DNA of 64,000 nucleotides from Methanospirillum purgamenti (GTDB lineage Archaea; Halobacteriota; Methanomicrobia; Methanomicrobiales; Methanospirillaceae), in NCBI RefSeq assembly GCF_018502485.1, contig NZ_CP075546.1; one strand, 5' to 3'. The position numbers and the translations under genes were made by a program. Of this stretch, positions 44,986-54,659 are shown piece by piece. A model generated the notes under the pieces. The model saw only the letters and a list, made by a program, of their open reading frames with translations, was not told the origin of the DNA and searched no databases. Positions within the stretch are counted from its first letter, which is position 1; each line of letters starts with the position of its first letter.

Positions 44986-47187
44986 GTGGTGGCAGGGATT
45001 ACACGCCAGACTACACTTGACGGCATAGCAATTCCGTCAATGCCACCGGTCAGGACCAGTGACGGGCATATCCTGGAGTGGGACCGGGACCGGATAGTAA
45101 AACAGATCCTGAAAGAGACAAGGCTCGTTGAAATTTTTTATGGATTTGATGGAGCCGACGAGGAAACTGCACAGGAAATAGCCAGGGAAGTTGAAGATCG
45201 TATCAAAAAACTTAACTTGCGCACCTTGTCCGGCCCCTTGATCAGGGAGATCATGAATATCATCCTGATCGAGCGGGGGAGGATTCAGTGGCGGAATGTC
45301 TGCACGAGGGTAGGGACTCCTGTTTATGACGCTCATCAGATAGATGTCGGCAGGGGATTTGAAGCAAAGGATAATGCAAACCTACAGGAGAATGCAGAAA
45401 CATCCCATAAAAAGAAGGCAGACAAGATTAGCAAGGAACAGTATCTCCTACAACTTCCTCCACACCTTGCTGACCGGCACCTGTGCGGAGATATTCATAT
45501 CCATGATCTTGAGTATTTCGGAACCAGACCATTCTGTCAGGATTGGGATCTCCGGTATTTCTTCTATTATGGACTCATGCCTGACGGAAATGGTACCAAG
45601 GCATCGGTTGCCGGGCCTGCAAACCGGGCGGAGGTTGCCGTACTTCACGCAGTAAAAGCACTTGGAAGTGCCCAGACTAACTTTGCCGGCGGTCAGGGGT
45701 ACTATAATTTCCTTACCTTTCTGGCGCCATACTTTGCAAATATGCCCTATGAAGAGATGAAACAGCTGATGCAGATGTTTGTCTATGAGATGACCCAGAT
45801 GATGGTCGCCCGTGGTGGACAACTCGTCTTCTCGTCTGTTCAACTCTCTCCAGGGGTTCCAAAGTTGTGGAAAGATAAGCCCTGTGTATATAAGGGAAAG
45901 GTCTGGAATGGAAAAGAAGCCCCGCTCCAGACGTATGGAGCATGTGAGCGTGAAGTCAGGCTGCTCTTTAAAGCACTCATGGAGGTCATGCTTGTCGGAG
46001 ACTACTGGGGAAAACCCTTTAATTTCCCTAAACCGGAGATTAGCATCGAACCGGATTTCATGCATGAAGATGAAGAGTTCAATAAGGCTCACCCAGATCT
46101 CCCGACCTATGAAGATCTCTATCTTCTGACCTTCGAACTTGCTTCAAAATTCGGGACACCCTACTATGATAATCAGCTTCCGGCATATCGTGGTGCCGGG
46201 GAGGGGATTTCATGCTATCAGTGTTGTGCTTACCAGTTCTCAACTATGGCGGATCAGGACGCGGACTTTGATAAAAAACTCTATTTCGAGGATGGGATGC
46301 ACTTTTCCATGGGATCCTGGGGTGTCGTCTCACTCAACTGTCCCCGGGCCTCCTACAAGGCACATGGCGATGAGGAGCGGCTCTTTGCTGAACTTCGGTC
46401 TATGATGGATACCGCCGTTGAGGTTTTTAAGATAAAACTCCGGTGGATGGAACATATCAAAAAGAGTAACCGGATGCCTTTTGCCATGCAGCGACCACGT
46501 GATCCGAAGACCAGTGAGCGAGGTGCTATGGCGGTTGACTTTGACGGGCTTGTCTATACCATAGGAATTGTCGGCCTGAATGAATTGGTCCAGCACTTCA
46601 CCGGTCATCAACTCCATGAGTCAGATGACGCGTTCCGCCTCGGGGTTCTAGCAATGACCGAGATGGAACTCTACAGCCAGGAGCTTACCAGAAAGCACGG
46701 GATGACTATCGCCCTTGCACGGACTCCTGCAGAAACAACCGGTCAGCGATTTGCCGTTGCTGATCTCCTCCGCAGGGAGTTTCACGAAGGGGCAAAGCAG
46801 GTTATCAAGGGTAATCTTGAAGTTGCTTTATCCCGTCTTGGCGATACTCGTGACCTTCCGATCTACTATACGAACGGCACCCATGTCGCTCCTGGTGCAG
46901 ACATCACCCTTGCACGCCGTGCAGAGATAGAACATGTCTTCTTTCCGATTGTGGACGGTGGTAATATCTTCCATATCTGGCTTGGAGAAGCTCGCCCTGA
47001 TCCCCGTGGCCTCATGGACATGGCTATGAAACTCTGCCGGAGTACCCAGATTGGGTATTTTGCCTTCACCCGAGACCTGACCGTATGCCTGCACCAGTTC
47101 TCTGAGTGGGATGGCAAACATGCACATGTCCCAGTAAAAGAGCCTGGTGGGACGCAATCAGGAATCCAGGCACCTATCCACGTGTGA
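44986..47187 (+). CDS. nrdD: Anaerobic ribonucleoside-triphosphate reductase, C-terminus absent
   Basis: The large subunit of class III ribonucleotide reductase, which makes dNTPs without oxygen. The N-terminal ATP-cone (RTSDGHILEWDRDRIVKQ) and barrel domain (GGQGYYNF, ISCYQCCAYQ) are intact. The protein ends at residue 733 shortly after the conserved TQIGYFAFTRDLTVCL segment. In the family this is followed by a four-cysteine zinc site and the RVxGY glycyl-radical loop; here the last residues (EWDGKHAHVPVKEP...) contain neither, and I see neither in any forward frame to 47260. The start is GTG at 44986 or 44989. No activase gene (nrdG) is in the window. Confidence 0.85.
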   Translation: MVAGITRQTTLDGIAIPSMPPVRTSDGHILEWDRDRIVKQILKETRLVEIFYGFDGADEETAQEIAREVEDRIKKLNLRTLSGPLIREIMNIILIERGRIQWRNVCTRVGTPVYDAHQIDVGRGFEAKDNANLQENAETSHKKKADKISKEQYLLQLPPHLADRHLCGDIHIHDLEYFGTRPFCQDWDLRYFFYYGLMPDGNGTKASVAGPANRAEVAVLHAVKALGSAQTNFAGGQGYYNFLTFLAPYFANMPYEEMKQLMQMFVYEMTQMMVARGGQLVFSSVQLSPGVPKLWKDKPCVYKGKVWNGKEAPLQTYGACEREVRLLFKALMEVMLVGDYWGKPFNFPKPEISIEPDFMHEDEEFNKAHPDLPTYEDLYLLTFELASKFGTPYYDNQLPAYRGAGEGISCYQCCAYQFSTMADQDADFDKKLYFEDGMHFSMGSWGVVSLNCPRASYKAHGDEERLFAELRSMMDTAVEVFKIKLRWMEHIKKSNRMPFAMQRPRDPKTSERGAMAVDFDGLVYTIGIVGLNELVQHFTGHQLHESDDAFRLGVLAMTEMELYSQELTRKHGMTIALARTPAETTGQRFAVADLLRREFHEGAKQVIKGNLEVALSRLGDTRDLPIYYTNGTHVAPGADITLARRAEIEHVFFPIVDGGNIFHIWLGEARPDPRGLMDMAMKLCRSTQIGYFAFTRDLTVCLHQFSEWDGKHAHVPVKEPGGTQSGIQAPIHV

Positions 47188-47259
47188 TATCCTATTCTCT
47201 TTTTTTCTCATAGTCCCCCCTCATAGCTTTATCAGCTTATATGCCAACCCCCTGATGAG

Positions 47260-48556
47260 ATGGATATCAGGACCACGATCATTGAACACACCCTTATATT
47301 AGCACCGAAAGGCAGGTTGGACGGTCATGGATCAGGACTGTTACAGGATGCACTGGCGGCAGGCATGACGGATACCATCCGGTTTGTCTTGTTTGATCTC
47401 ACTGATGTTTCCATACCTTAGTAGTGCCGGCCTCCGGGTGATGGTGATGGCACGAAAACAGGTCGCACCAAGGGACGGAAAGGTCTTCCTCAGCAATGTA
47501 TCTCCCTTTATCATGAATGTCCTCCAGATGGCTGGGATGCATAAAATATTCCAGACAGAACCTGATGCCCGCACGGTTCTTTCAATCATTCATGATGTCT
47601 GTGCAGAAAAACAGCATGATCCTGATACCGTACAGTATACCATAGATGGAGGGAGTATTGAGATCCAGACCGTTTGCACTGAAAAAGCTACCCTTCACCT
47701 GACTGGAAGTCTTTCACGGGTTTTGTATGCACAAATCAGTCCGGACAAGGTACGACTGGTTCGATTTTCGGATTGTGAATACTCCATTGGACTTGGTGCC
47801 ATGGCTGAAAGTCCCGAAATGGCACGAGAATTGCTCGGTGAGATGATAACCTTGCAGGGATCCATTGTCTGGCTCCCGACCGATGGGAATAAGACCCCGG
47901 ATTTTTTTATCCCTATTACCGATACCGGGGAAGTCAGGATTTATACTGGATTTAATGCCGCACTCAAGGGCCATTTCCAGGAAACTCTGACACTTACATC
48001 AGACACACCAGATGGAATCTCCCTTAGTCAGGTCTATAAGAGGATCTTTGACCATGCCAGGGAGATGAGGCCGGATTATTCAGGAATAATCGCGATTGCA
48101 CTTATTGGAGAGTCGGGAGGTATCAGAAGCTCAGGGATCACTCATCCACCGGTTCGAGAGAGAGCCCCAATGAACGGGAGTTCAATCATGGACCCCGGCA
48201 ATGTAAATGAATGGATTGAGGTGTCAGATTCATTTGAGTATGCAGGAGAGAGCATCATCGCTTTTGGGATCGGCATCGACCTCACCCATGATCTGTCAGA
48301 ATTTCAGCCTGAACAACTCTCTGCTCTATCTTATATCCATCCGGCAAACAGAGGGCTTTCTGATATGTCACTGCATACTCATGGAGTGGTTTTTAAAAAA
48401 TTCCTGCTCTCTCCCGAACCTGATATTGGATCGAAGATACGGCATCTCATGAATAACGGGGAGTTTCTGGACATGCGGCATCTTCTGGATGATTCACGAC
48501 TTCGCACCATTCATGGGGCGATAGCCTACATCTCGGAGATTAAGACTGATGAATAA
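47260..48556 (+). pseudogene. STAS-domain protein gene with a one-base frameshift
   Basis: The ATG at 47260 opens a frame that encodes the first half of a STAS (anti-anti-sigma-like) domain and hits TAG at 47419. The second half of the domain (YLSSAGLRVMVM) continues in the +1 frame and runs to 48556. Deleting the A at 47413 turns TCC-ATA-CCT-TAG into TCC-TAC-CTT-AGT and restores the classic DLxxVxYLSSAGLR motif and a 431-residue protein. The C-terminal part of about 330 residues is soluble and unrecognised. It could be a pseudogene, a sequencing error or a programmed shift. Confidence 0.75.
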
Positions 48557-48723
48557 CATTCTCCTCACCAGAGACAATCATGCTGATGTGTATCTGGGTG
48601 ATTCAATCATCATTAGTACTGTCACAATCCCCATGATACAGGAATGCTCTTAGATTGGCAGCATTCTCCGTAATAATTACCGATTACCTGAAAAGACAGA
48701 AAAATGAACCGAATGAAGAATAG
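48549..48723 (+). pseudogene. Small frameshifted ORF coupled to the STAS gene
   Basis: An ATG at 48549 overlaps the stop of the STAS gene (GATGAATAA). The frame runs for 34 codons to TAG at 48651. Removing the T at 48645 lets it continue as ALRLAAFSVIITDYLKRQ to a stop at 48721, giving 57 residues. The helical, coupled layout looks like a real small gene, possibly a regulator partner of the STAS protein, but no family is recognised. Confidence 0.4.
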
Positions 48724-48801
48724 TATTCAAAGATATCACTGGAATAATCCAGCGGCGGGAATCAGGACAGATTACATTTTATCCCCTTCCCGCCATTCAG
48801 T

Positions 48802-50541
48802 TCAGGATTCCTGATCCTCGAGATACCGCTCTCCAAAAGCAATAATCCCAGACCGGATCGTGGGAAAGATATTCTCTAATCCGACAATCTCTTCTATTCC
48901 GGTCTTGTGCATCATCTCGATAAGCATACACCCTGCTCCGGTAATACCTACAATAATCTTCTTTTCATGAAGTTCTTCGACCAGCTCCCGGAGCATATCT
49001 GATGCCGATGAATCGAGATCTGTAATCGCTTCTGCATCAAGGAGCAGGTATCTGACCGGTTCTTCAGATGTAGAAAGAACGGATGAGAGATCTGAAGAAA
49101 AATATGATGCATTCGCAAAGAAAAGCGGAGCATCAAATTTATAAACAACCAATCCGGGGAAGAAGAATTTCTCTCCTTCAGAAGAAACTCCATGAAATCC
49201 ATCTTTCCCTTCATGAATACCAAGAATCGAACTGTGCGGGCGATAAATCCGCCTGATAAATTCGAGCAGAGAGAAACCGACGGCGAGGGCAACTCCTTCA
49301 ATCAAGCCGAAGACCAGAACGCCAACCAGGGTAAGAATTGCCAGAACAAACTCACTCCGCCTGGCCTGATAGATGGATCTGAATTCCCCGATGTCAATCA
49401 GGCAGTATCCGGCGACGATCACAATGGCACCAAGGGCGACCAGGGGGAGATTGCTCAGGACCGAAGTAAAGAAGATAAGAAAGAGAATGACCAGTCCTGC
49501 CGCAATGATGCTTGATAGCTGGCTTTTCCCTCCGGCACTGTCATTAACAGCAGTCTTTGTCTGACTGGCTCCGACAGGAAATCCCTGAAAAAATCCGGTA
49601 CAAATATTCGCTGCTCCGAAGGCGATAAGTTCCTTGTTAGAATCGAGTTTATAGTGATTCTTTTTCGCAAATACCCGGCCGGTCAGTGTCCCATCAGTAA
49701 ACATGATCACCGAGATTGCGATTGCAGCCGGAATCAGAACCTGAAAATCAGAAAAACTGATGAGCGGAACATGCATTTCAGGGAGTCCGCTGGCGATATC
49801 CCCAACGATCGCAATGCCGAACTCTTCAAGATGAAACACCGTGGACACAATAATTGCACCGACAACAACAATCAGGGGTCCGGGAAGACGGGGTGCGAAA
49901 ATCCGGATGCAGAAAAGGATGATCAGGGTGATGATGCCAAACGCCAGGGTCAGCATGTGTGTCTGGTCCAGTTTGCTAATAAGTTCAAAGAATTTGTCAG
50001 AGATCTCCACGCTCGAGAGACTTATTCCAAACATCTTTCCGAGCTGACTGATTATGACAACAATGGACGTTCCGGTGATATATCCGGTAAGGATTGGCTT
50101 TGAAAAGAAATCAGATACAAAACCCAGTCTGAACCGGCCGGCCAACAGACAGATAAGCCCGACGAATAGGGCGAGAGCACCTGCAAGTACTGCATATCGT
50201 GCAGAATCTCCCATGGCAAGAGGTGCTACGGTTGTTGCAAGTAGGATTGCAGTCGTGGATTCAGGTCCGATGATGATCTGACGTGAACTGCTGAAGAGGG
50301 CATATGCAAGCATGGCAACAAATCCTGCATACAGACCTACAACCGGCGTAAATCCTGCTAATTCTCCGTACGCCAGGTTCGAAGGAATAAGGACTGCGAA
50401 TACTACTGCTCCTGCAACCAGGTCACTTCTAAACCATTCACGCTGGTAGGTGGATAAATGTTGAAGGCCGGGAGTATAATGCAACAACCGCTCAACATAA
50501 GATGATACAGAAATTTTCTCTTTTGTAGTGTCATCTGACAT
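48802..50541 (-). CDS. SulP family anion transporter with STAS domain
   Basis: A sulfate permease-type transporter of 579 residues with about 10-12 hydrophobic helices (SNLAYGELAGFTPVVGLYAG is the SulP signature) and a cytoplasmic C-terminal STAS domain (YLLLDAEAITDLDSSASDMLRE). Substrate may be sulfate, bicarbonate or another anion. The start at 50541 (MSDDTTKEK) follows AGGTGAT; a GTG at 50556 falls inside that site. Confidence 0.92.
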   Translation of the reverse strand: MSDDTTKEKISVSSYVERLLHYTPGLQHLSTYQREWFRSDLVAGAVVFAVLIPSNLAYGELAGFTPVVGLYAGFVAMLAYALFSSSRQIIIGPESTTAILLATTVAPLAMGDSARYAVLAGALALFVGLICLLAGRFRLGFVSDFFSKPILTGYITGTSIVVIISQLGKMFGISLSSVEISDKFFELISKLDQTHMLTLAFGIITLIILFCIRIFAPRLPGPLIVVVGAIIVSTVFHLEEFGIAIVGDIASGLPEMHVPLISFSDFQVLIPAAIAISVIMFTDGTLTGRVFAKKNHYKLDSNKELIAFGAANICTGFFQGFPVGASQTKTAVNDSAGGKSQLSSIIAAGLVILFLIFFTSVLSNLPLVALGAIVIVAGYCLIDIGEFRSIYQARRSEFVLAILTLVGVLVFGLIEGVALAVGFSLLEFIRRIYRPHSSILGIHEGKDGFHGVSSEGEKFFFPGLVVYKFDAPLFFANASYFSSDLSSVLSTSEEPVRYLLLDAEAITDLDSSASDMLRELVEELHEKKIIVGITGAGCMLIEMMHKTGIEEIVGLENIFPTIRSGIIAFGERYLEDQES

Positions 50542-50614
50542 GCTGGTAAATATCACCTGTTCGATACCTGATAAAGTGCCGTGTACCTATAAAAAGAGGG
50601 GAGAAAACCCTTTT

Positions 50615-52108
50615 TTATGTACTTACTCCTGCCTTCTCTTTCTCATTTACTACCATCATGAGGGTCTGGTTAAATGATTGAATGAGCGATTCGGGAACAT
50701 CACGAGTGAAAATAAAATAAAAATCATCCTCTTGTAATGTATATACAATCTCATACTTGTCAGGGTTTATGCCGGTTTTCACCATTTCGTATCTTCCGGT
50801 ACTATCTCCGGTAGCCCAGATATCAACGGTCCCTTCTTCAAGCATCCGGATAAGATCATGAGGATGAAGTCCGCTCGTAATATGATCGGATAAAACCCCG
50901 ATATTGGTAAGGAGGGTATTTTCTATGGTTCCCTGCACCGTTCCGATGGTATAGTTATTCAAATCTTCAGTTGAAGAAAGGGTAATATTCTTGGATGATG
51001 GGGCATAGAGAACAAACCGACCTTTCGTAAATGGGCCTGCCCATTGGTACAGTGCTTCCCGCTCGGGAGATCGCACTATAGAAAAGAGGACGGTTCCGTT
51101 TTCAGTCTGCATCTTTCTGAATCCCTCTGAGAGCGGAACAAAATGCACATCCTCACGTGTTTTGTTAACATGTAATGATTCAAACACTTTTTCAAGAATA
51201 TCTATTGAAATCCCTGTAGGGACACCATCTTTCTCATAATTATATGGTGCCCATTCCTCTGTCAGATATGTCAGGTGTGACAGACCAGTTGCAGGATTAT
51301 ACCTGCCAAGAATCCGCTCGTACTCACTGACTCCTGTTTCATCTGTTTCTGTTTTCAACTCATCAAGTGCCTGCAGAAATGCATGAACGGTAGCAATTGA
51401 TACATCACGATGAAAGGCATAATAGATGCCCATCTCTTCAAGTGGATATACTACATTGAATGCATAATAATTACCGGTTACCTGCTCGGCGTAATACCTT
51501 CCGGTAAGTTCTGGATAACACCAGAGATCAATCTCACCAGACTCAAGCATCCGGATAAGTTCAGAAATATTTGCTTCGGTAACAATCTGTTCTTTGTTCA
51601 CACCAGCATTCAGAAGCATCTCTGTTCCGGCATGGCCCGGTGTAACACCGATGCGGAATTCTTTAAGATCAGCAGGTTTCTCTATGGATAGGTTTGCCTT
51701 TGGGTGAGCAAAAAGAACATCACGCTCTATTGATATGGGTCCGACCCACTGAAATAATTCTTCTCGTTCAGGGATTCTTCCGGTTGAAAAAACAACAGAA
51801 TTGTTCTGTGTAAGAGCGTTCTCCAATGCTGTTTCCCAGAGAACGATCTGGATATGATCAGCAGGTACTACATATCCTGATTTTTGTGTAATTGCTGTTA
51901 GGAGATCGATAGAAAGCCCTTTTATCATCCCATTTTCTTCATAATTATATGGGGGGAGAGGTTCAGTGTAAAAAACCAGATTATCTGGAGAATCGTTTGA
52001 TGTTAACGGTTCTGATTGCATATCTGCAAAACCAGTGAGTGATATGAGAAGTATCCCAGCACATAGAGATAGAAAGATCCTCGATTTCGGCCCATATGCA
52101 AAAACCAT
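50615..52108 (-). CDS. Double SBP_bac_3 extracellular solute-binding protein
   Basis: A secreted protein with a signal peptide (about residues 9-29) and two tandem family 3 solute-binding domains (about 43-275 and 290-490). Both start with a PPYNYE/APYNYE motif and contain paired IGVTPG/IGTVQG and LIRMLE(S/E)G motifs, so it arose by internal duplication. No transporter genes or membrane segments are adjacent, so it may act as a free or wall-bound sensor or binder. The ligand is unknown. Confidence 0.85.
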   Translation of the reverse strand: MVFAYGPKSRIFLSLCAGILLISLTGFADMQSEPLTSNDSPDNLVFYTEPLPPYNYEENGMIKGLSIDLLTAITQKSGYVVPADHIQIVLWETALENALTQNNSVVFSTGRIPEREELFQWVGPISIERDVLFAHPKANLSIEKPADLKEFRIGVTPGHAGTEMLLNAGVNKEQIVTEANISELIRMLESGEIDLWCYPELTGRYYAEQVTGNYYAFNVVYPLEEMGIYYAFHRDVSIATVHAFLQALDELKTETDETGVSEYERILGRYNPATGLSHLTYLTEEWAPYNYEKDGVPTGISIDILEKVFESLHVNKTREDVHFVPLSEGFRKMQTENGTVLFSIVRSPEREALYQWAGPFTKGRFVLYAPSSKNITLSSTEDLNNYTIGTVQGTIENTLLTNIGVLSDHITSGLHPHDLIRMLEEGTVDIWATGDSTGRYEMVKTGINPDKYEIVYTLQEDDFYFIFTRDVPESLIQSFNQTLMMVVNEKEKAGVST

Positions 52109-52299
52109 ATTCTGGATTATGTGCGTTCCTTTTAAAAAGAGTTCCTCTTATAACTTTGATGCGAAATCCAGCCTATATATTCCATTTGTTATCTCAAAAT
52201 TTGTGATTGCCCTCTTTTTTCTACAAATCCGGGAGGAGGACATACACACGAGACAAGAAGATGTGGTTTATTTATGCCTCATGCAGAATACATCAGAGA

Positions 52300-52929
52300 A
52301 TGGATCTTTTAATTTTCATTGGCATTCTTTTTTTGGTTATAGTTATCCTCTCTCTCGGATGGAGGTTTGCATCACAGCGCCGGTCACTCCCTTGTCCGGT
52401 GTGGATGAAATGGATGTTGGATCCTCCGTTTTCATGGATGAGTGGCCGGACAAAAAAGACCCTCAAACATCTGAATCTCTCTTCTGGTATGCAGGTTCTT
52501 GATGCTGGGTGTGGTCCTGGAAGGTTGTCTATTCCCATGGCAAAACTCATCGGTCCTTTCGGGATAGTCACTGCGATGGATATACAGGAAGGAATGCTTG
52601 AAGAAGTGAAAAAAAGGGCTGAGAAAGACGGAGACGGAAACATCTTGTATCTACAGGGGGGTATTGGAGAAGGAAAACTTGAGCCGGAGAGGTATGACCG
52701 TATTGTTATGATCACTGTTCTTGGTGAGATTCCTGACCGTAAAAAAGCAATGAAAGAGATTTATGGGGCGTTGAAATCCGGCGGACTATTGCTTATTGAG
52801 GAGACAATTCGGGATCCACACTTCCAGAGAGTAAAGGCGGTTCGAGATCTTGCCAATGAAACAGGATTTGTGGAAAAGGTGTGGGATGGAAGCAGATTTA
52901 ATTATACCATCCTCTTTGAAAAACCTTGA
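52300..52929 (+). CDS. Membrane-anchored SAM methyltransferase
   Basis: One N-terminal transmembrane helix (MDLLIFIGILFLVIVILSLG) precedes a class I methyltransferase domain with motif I VLDAGCGPGRLS. GKLEPERYDRIVMITVLGEI covers motifs III-IV. It resembles methyltransferases that act on quinone-like or small lipid substrates, but the substrate is unknown. The start at 52300 is supported by a TATA-like GTTTATTTATG at about 52263-52274, which predicts a leaderless transcript; longer readings to 52207 are not supported. Confidence 0.82.
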   Translation: MDLLIFIGILFLVIVILSLGWRFASQRRSLPCPVWMKWMLDPPFSWMSGRTKKTLKHLNLSSGMQVLDAGCGPGRLSIPMAKLIGPFGIVTAMDIQEGMLEEVKKRAEKDGDGNILYLQGGIGEGKLEPERYDRIVMITVLGEIPDRKKAMKEIYGALKSGGLLLIEETIRDPHFQRVKAVRDLANETGFVEKVWDGSRFNYTILFEKP

Positions 52930-53024
52930 CCTTTCTTTTGTCTGATTCTGTTTTTGAGTATGACAATCAGAAGGAGGGGTTTTCAATAAACCCTGATTAA
53001 TTTTGTTGTTTCTCATAGGTAGTT

Positions 53025-53384
53025 TCAGAGTACACAGTTTTTGCAGTCCTGCTCCCCACAGGGAATATTGTCGATCTTCCATTTCAAAGCCCATTTCTTA
53101 ATCCCCCGGATAATCTCAACCAGGTCAAGACCACTTTCGGTCAGCGTATAGTCACATCTTACCGGAAATGAGGTCGCATCAACCTTTTTTAAAATAATCC
53201 CTTCCTCTTCAAGTTCTTTTAGCCTTTCTGAAAGGATCTTCGGAGTTATCTCTTCTAAGGCATCTTTCAGCTCAGAAAACCGGCGGGTATACTTATCTCC
53301 CTTGTACAACTCTAGGATTATCAGGAAGGTCCATTTCCGGGTCAGGTATTTCACCGTCATATTGACAGTGCAGATCTCTTGCAC
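53025..53384 (-). CDS. HxlR family transcriptional regulator
   Basis: A 119-residue winged-helix regulator. The YLTRKWTFLIILELYKG and RFSELKDALEEITPKILSERLKELEEEGII segments are diagnostic of HxlR, and a conserved cysteine lies near the N-terminus (QEIC). The GTG at 53384 is chosen because it keeps that cysteine and a minus-strand TATA-like stretch (about 53408-53420) predicts a leaderless start there; an ATG at 53360 is the alternative. The C-terminal CGEQDCKNC could sense redox state or metal. It is divergent from hcp, its likely target. Confidence 0.85.
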   Translation of the reverse strand: MQEICTVNMTVKYLTRKWTFLIILELYKGDKYTRRFSELKDALEEITPKILSERLKELEEEGIILKKVDATSFPVRCDYTLTESGLDLVEIIRGIKKWALKWKIDNIPCGEQDCKNCVL

Positions 53385-53406
53385 AGTATATTTTCTGATA
53401 CTCTCT

Positions 53407-53418
53407 ATTATTAATAAT
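53407..53418. promoter_or_regulatory. 12-bp AT palindrome between HxlR and hcp
   Basis: ATTATTAATAAT is a perfect palindrome in the 84-bp divergent intergenic region. It overlaps the presumed TATA elements of both genes. It is a candidate binding site for the HxlR protein. Confidence 0.45.
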
Positions 53419-53575
53419 TTAATATGTAAAGGATATCTTGTATCATATCTATACTGAAGGAGATGACCATGTTTTGTTATCAATGTGAAGAAACCGCCCG
53501 GGGAACTGGATGTACTGTGAAAGGCGTTTGTGGAAAAGAGGAACACACCGCAGGTGTTCAGGATGTCCTTATTTA

Positions 53576-54659
53576 TAGGAGTTACGCAGATCGCCCTCCA
53601 AAAAAATTATAGCGCGTATTTTGGCCTCTGAATATACTCTGAAATTGCAACTTTTGTGATTTGCCATTGAGCATTGTAAGGAGTAACACCATTCAAAAAA
53701 TTGTTGACTTCGAGTCTTAGATATGCTCGAAGTGAGCAGTTAATATGATTTCGTTGAATAATTGCTTTCCTAGCCTGACAATTTTCAACTCCACACAGTT
53801 CTTTAATTGCCCTGTGATAGTTCTCAATTGTCCAACAAATTGACTGTAAAACAAGCCTATCTTCATTATTCAACGGAATAAAATTTGTGATCCAATACCT
53901 ACTTGCACCTTTACGATTCACAGAGTGAAAAAGGCGAATAAATCCATATTTTTTCAAATGAACTTCTAATCCATCTTCTGGAATCGCCAATTCTGATACT
54001 TGGACATTACCTAGGGCGTCAGGATTCACCATTCGATTTTTTTTAACTCGTGTGAAATAATTCCACCCAAGTCGGTTAATGAACTTTAGATTCTCATTCC
54101 CGGAATACCAACTATCAAACATGATAAATGAAGGTTTAAATCCCCTCATATACGCCGTTTTAGCCATTTCCTGTAGATGATCATTTTTTGTCTTATCATC
54201 AACATCTTTATCATATATTCGATAGTCAATGGGGAATGAAACGATTCCATCTGTCCAAATCAGGGTAATTAATCCAATTCCTTTAACGACCTTATGGTGC
54301 TTCCCGCTCCATTGATAGTAAGTTGCTTCAATCTTTTTAGAATGATTTTTATCGAGAACAGTGTCATCAAGAACCAACCAGCCGCTTTTTCGTTCAACAA
54401 ATGGTTCTACCTCTCCCCACAACGTCTCAGGTGTTAGAGACTGTCTTGTTAGAAATCGGTTAAAAGTGTCGTGCGATATCGAAGATTCAGAGGTTGAATA
54501 ACAATCGGCTACTTTTACACAAGAAACATCACAGCGAGCAGCGATGAGATAATTGATGTAATCAACATCCGTTGGCTGTTTGGTTACAGGCACGTATATT
54601 ATTGGTGTTGTTAATATATATAGATCTTTCTATGATAAAAGTTAACTGCGTAACTCCTA
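53576..54659. mobile_element. 1084-bp insertion sequence in hcp
   Basis: The ends are perfect 14-bp inverted repeats, TAGGAGTTACGCAG (53576-53589) and its complement (54646-54659). They are flanked by a 5-bp direct repeat ATTTA (53571-53575 and 54660-54664) as target-site duplication. One transposase gene fills the element on the minus strand. The intact repeats, duplication and transposase suggest a recent insertion. Confidence 0.95.
53607..54593 (-). CDS. DDE transposase, IS4/IS701-like
   Basis: A full-length 328-residue transposase. DDE-type motifs are WLVLDDTVLDK (first Asp), SFIMFDSWYSG (second Asp) and a C-terminal SICWTIENYHRAIKEL region with the Glu. The pattern YQWSGKHHKVVKGIGL is shared with IS701/IS4-superfamily transposases. 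The exact family assignment is not certain because the 5-bp duplication differs from the 4-bp one usual for IS701. The gene is AT-richer than its surroundings. Confidence 0.9.
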   Translation of the reverse strand: MPVTKQPTDVDYINYLIAARCDVSCVKVADCYSTSESSISHDTFNRFLTRQSLTPETLWGEVEPFVERKSGWLVLDDTVLDKNHSKKIEATYYQWSGKHHKVVKGIGLITLIWTDGIVSFPIDYRIYDKDVDDKTKNDHLQEMAKTAYMRGFKPSFIMFDSWYSGNENLKFINRLGWNYFTRVKKNRMVNPDALGNVQVSELAIPEDGLEVHLKKYGFIRLFHSVNRKGASRYWITNFIPLNNEDRLVLQSICWTIENYHRAIKELCGVENCQARKAIIQRNHINCSLRAYLRLEVNNFLNGVTPYNAQWQITKVAISEYIQRPKYAL

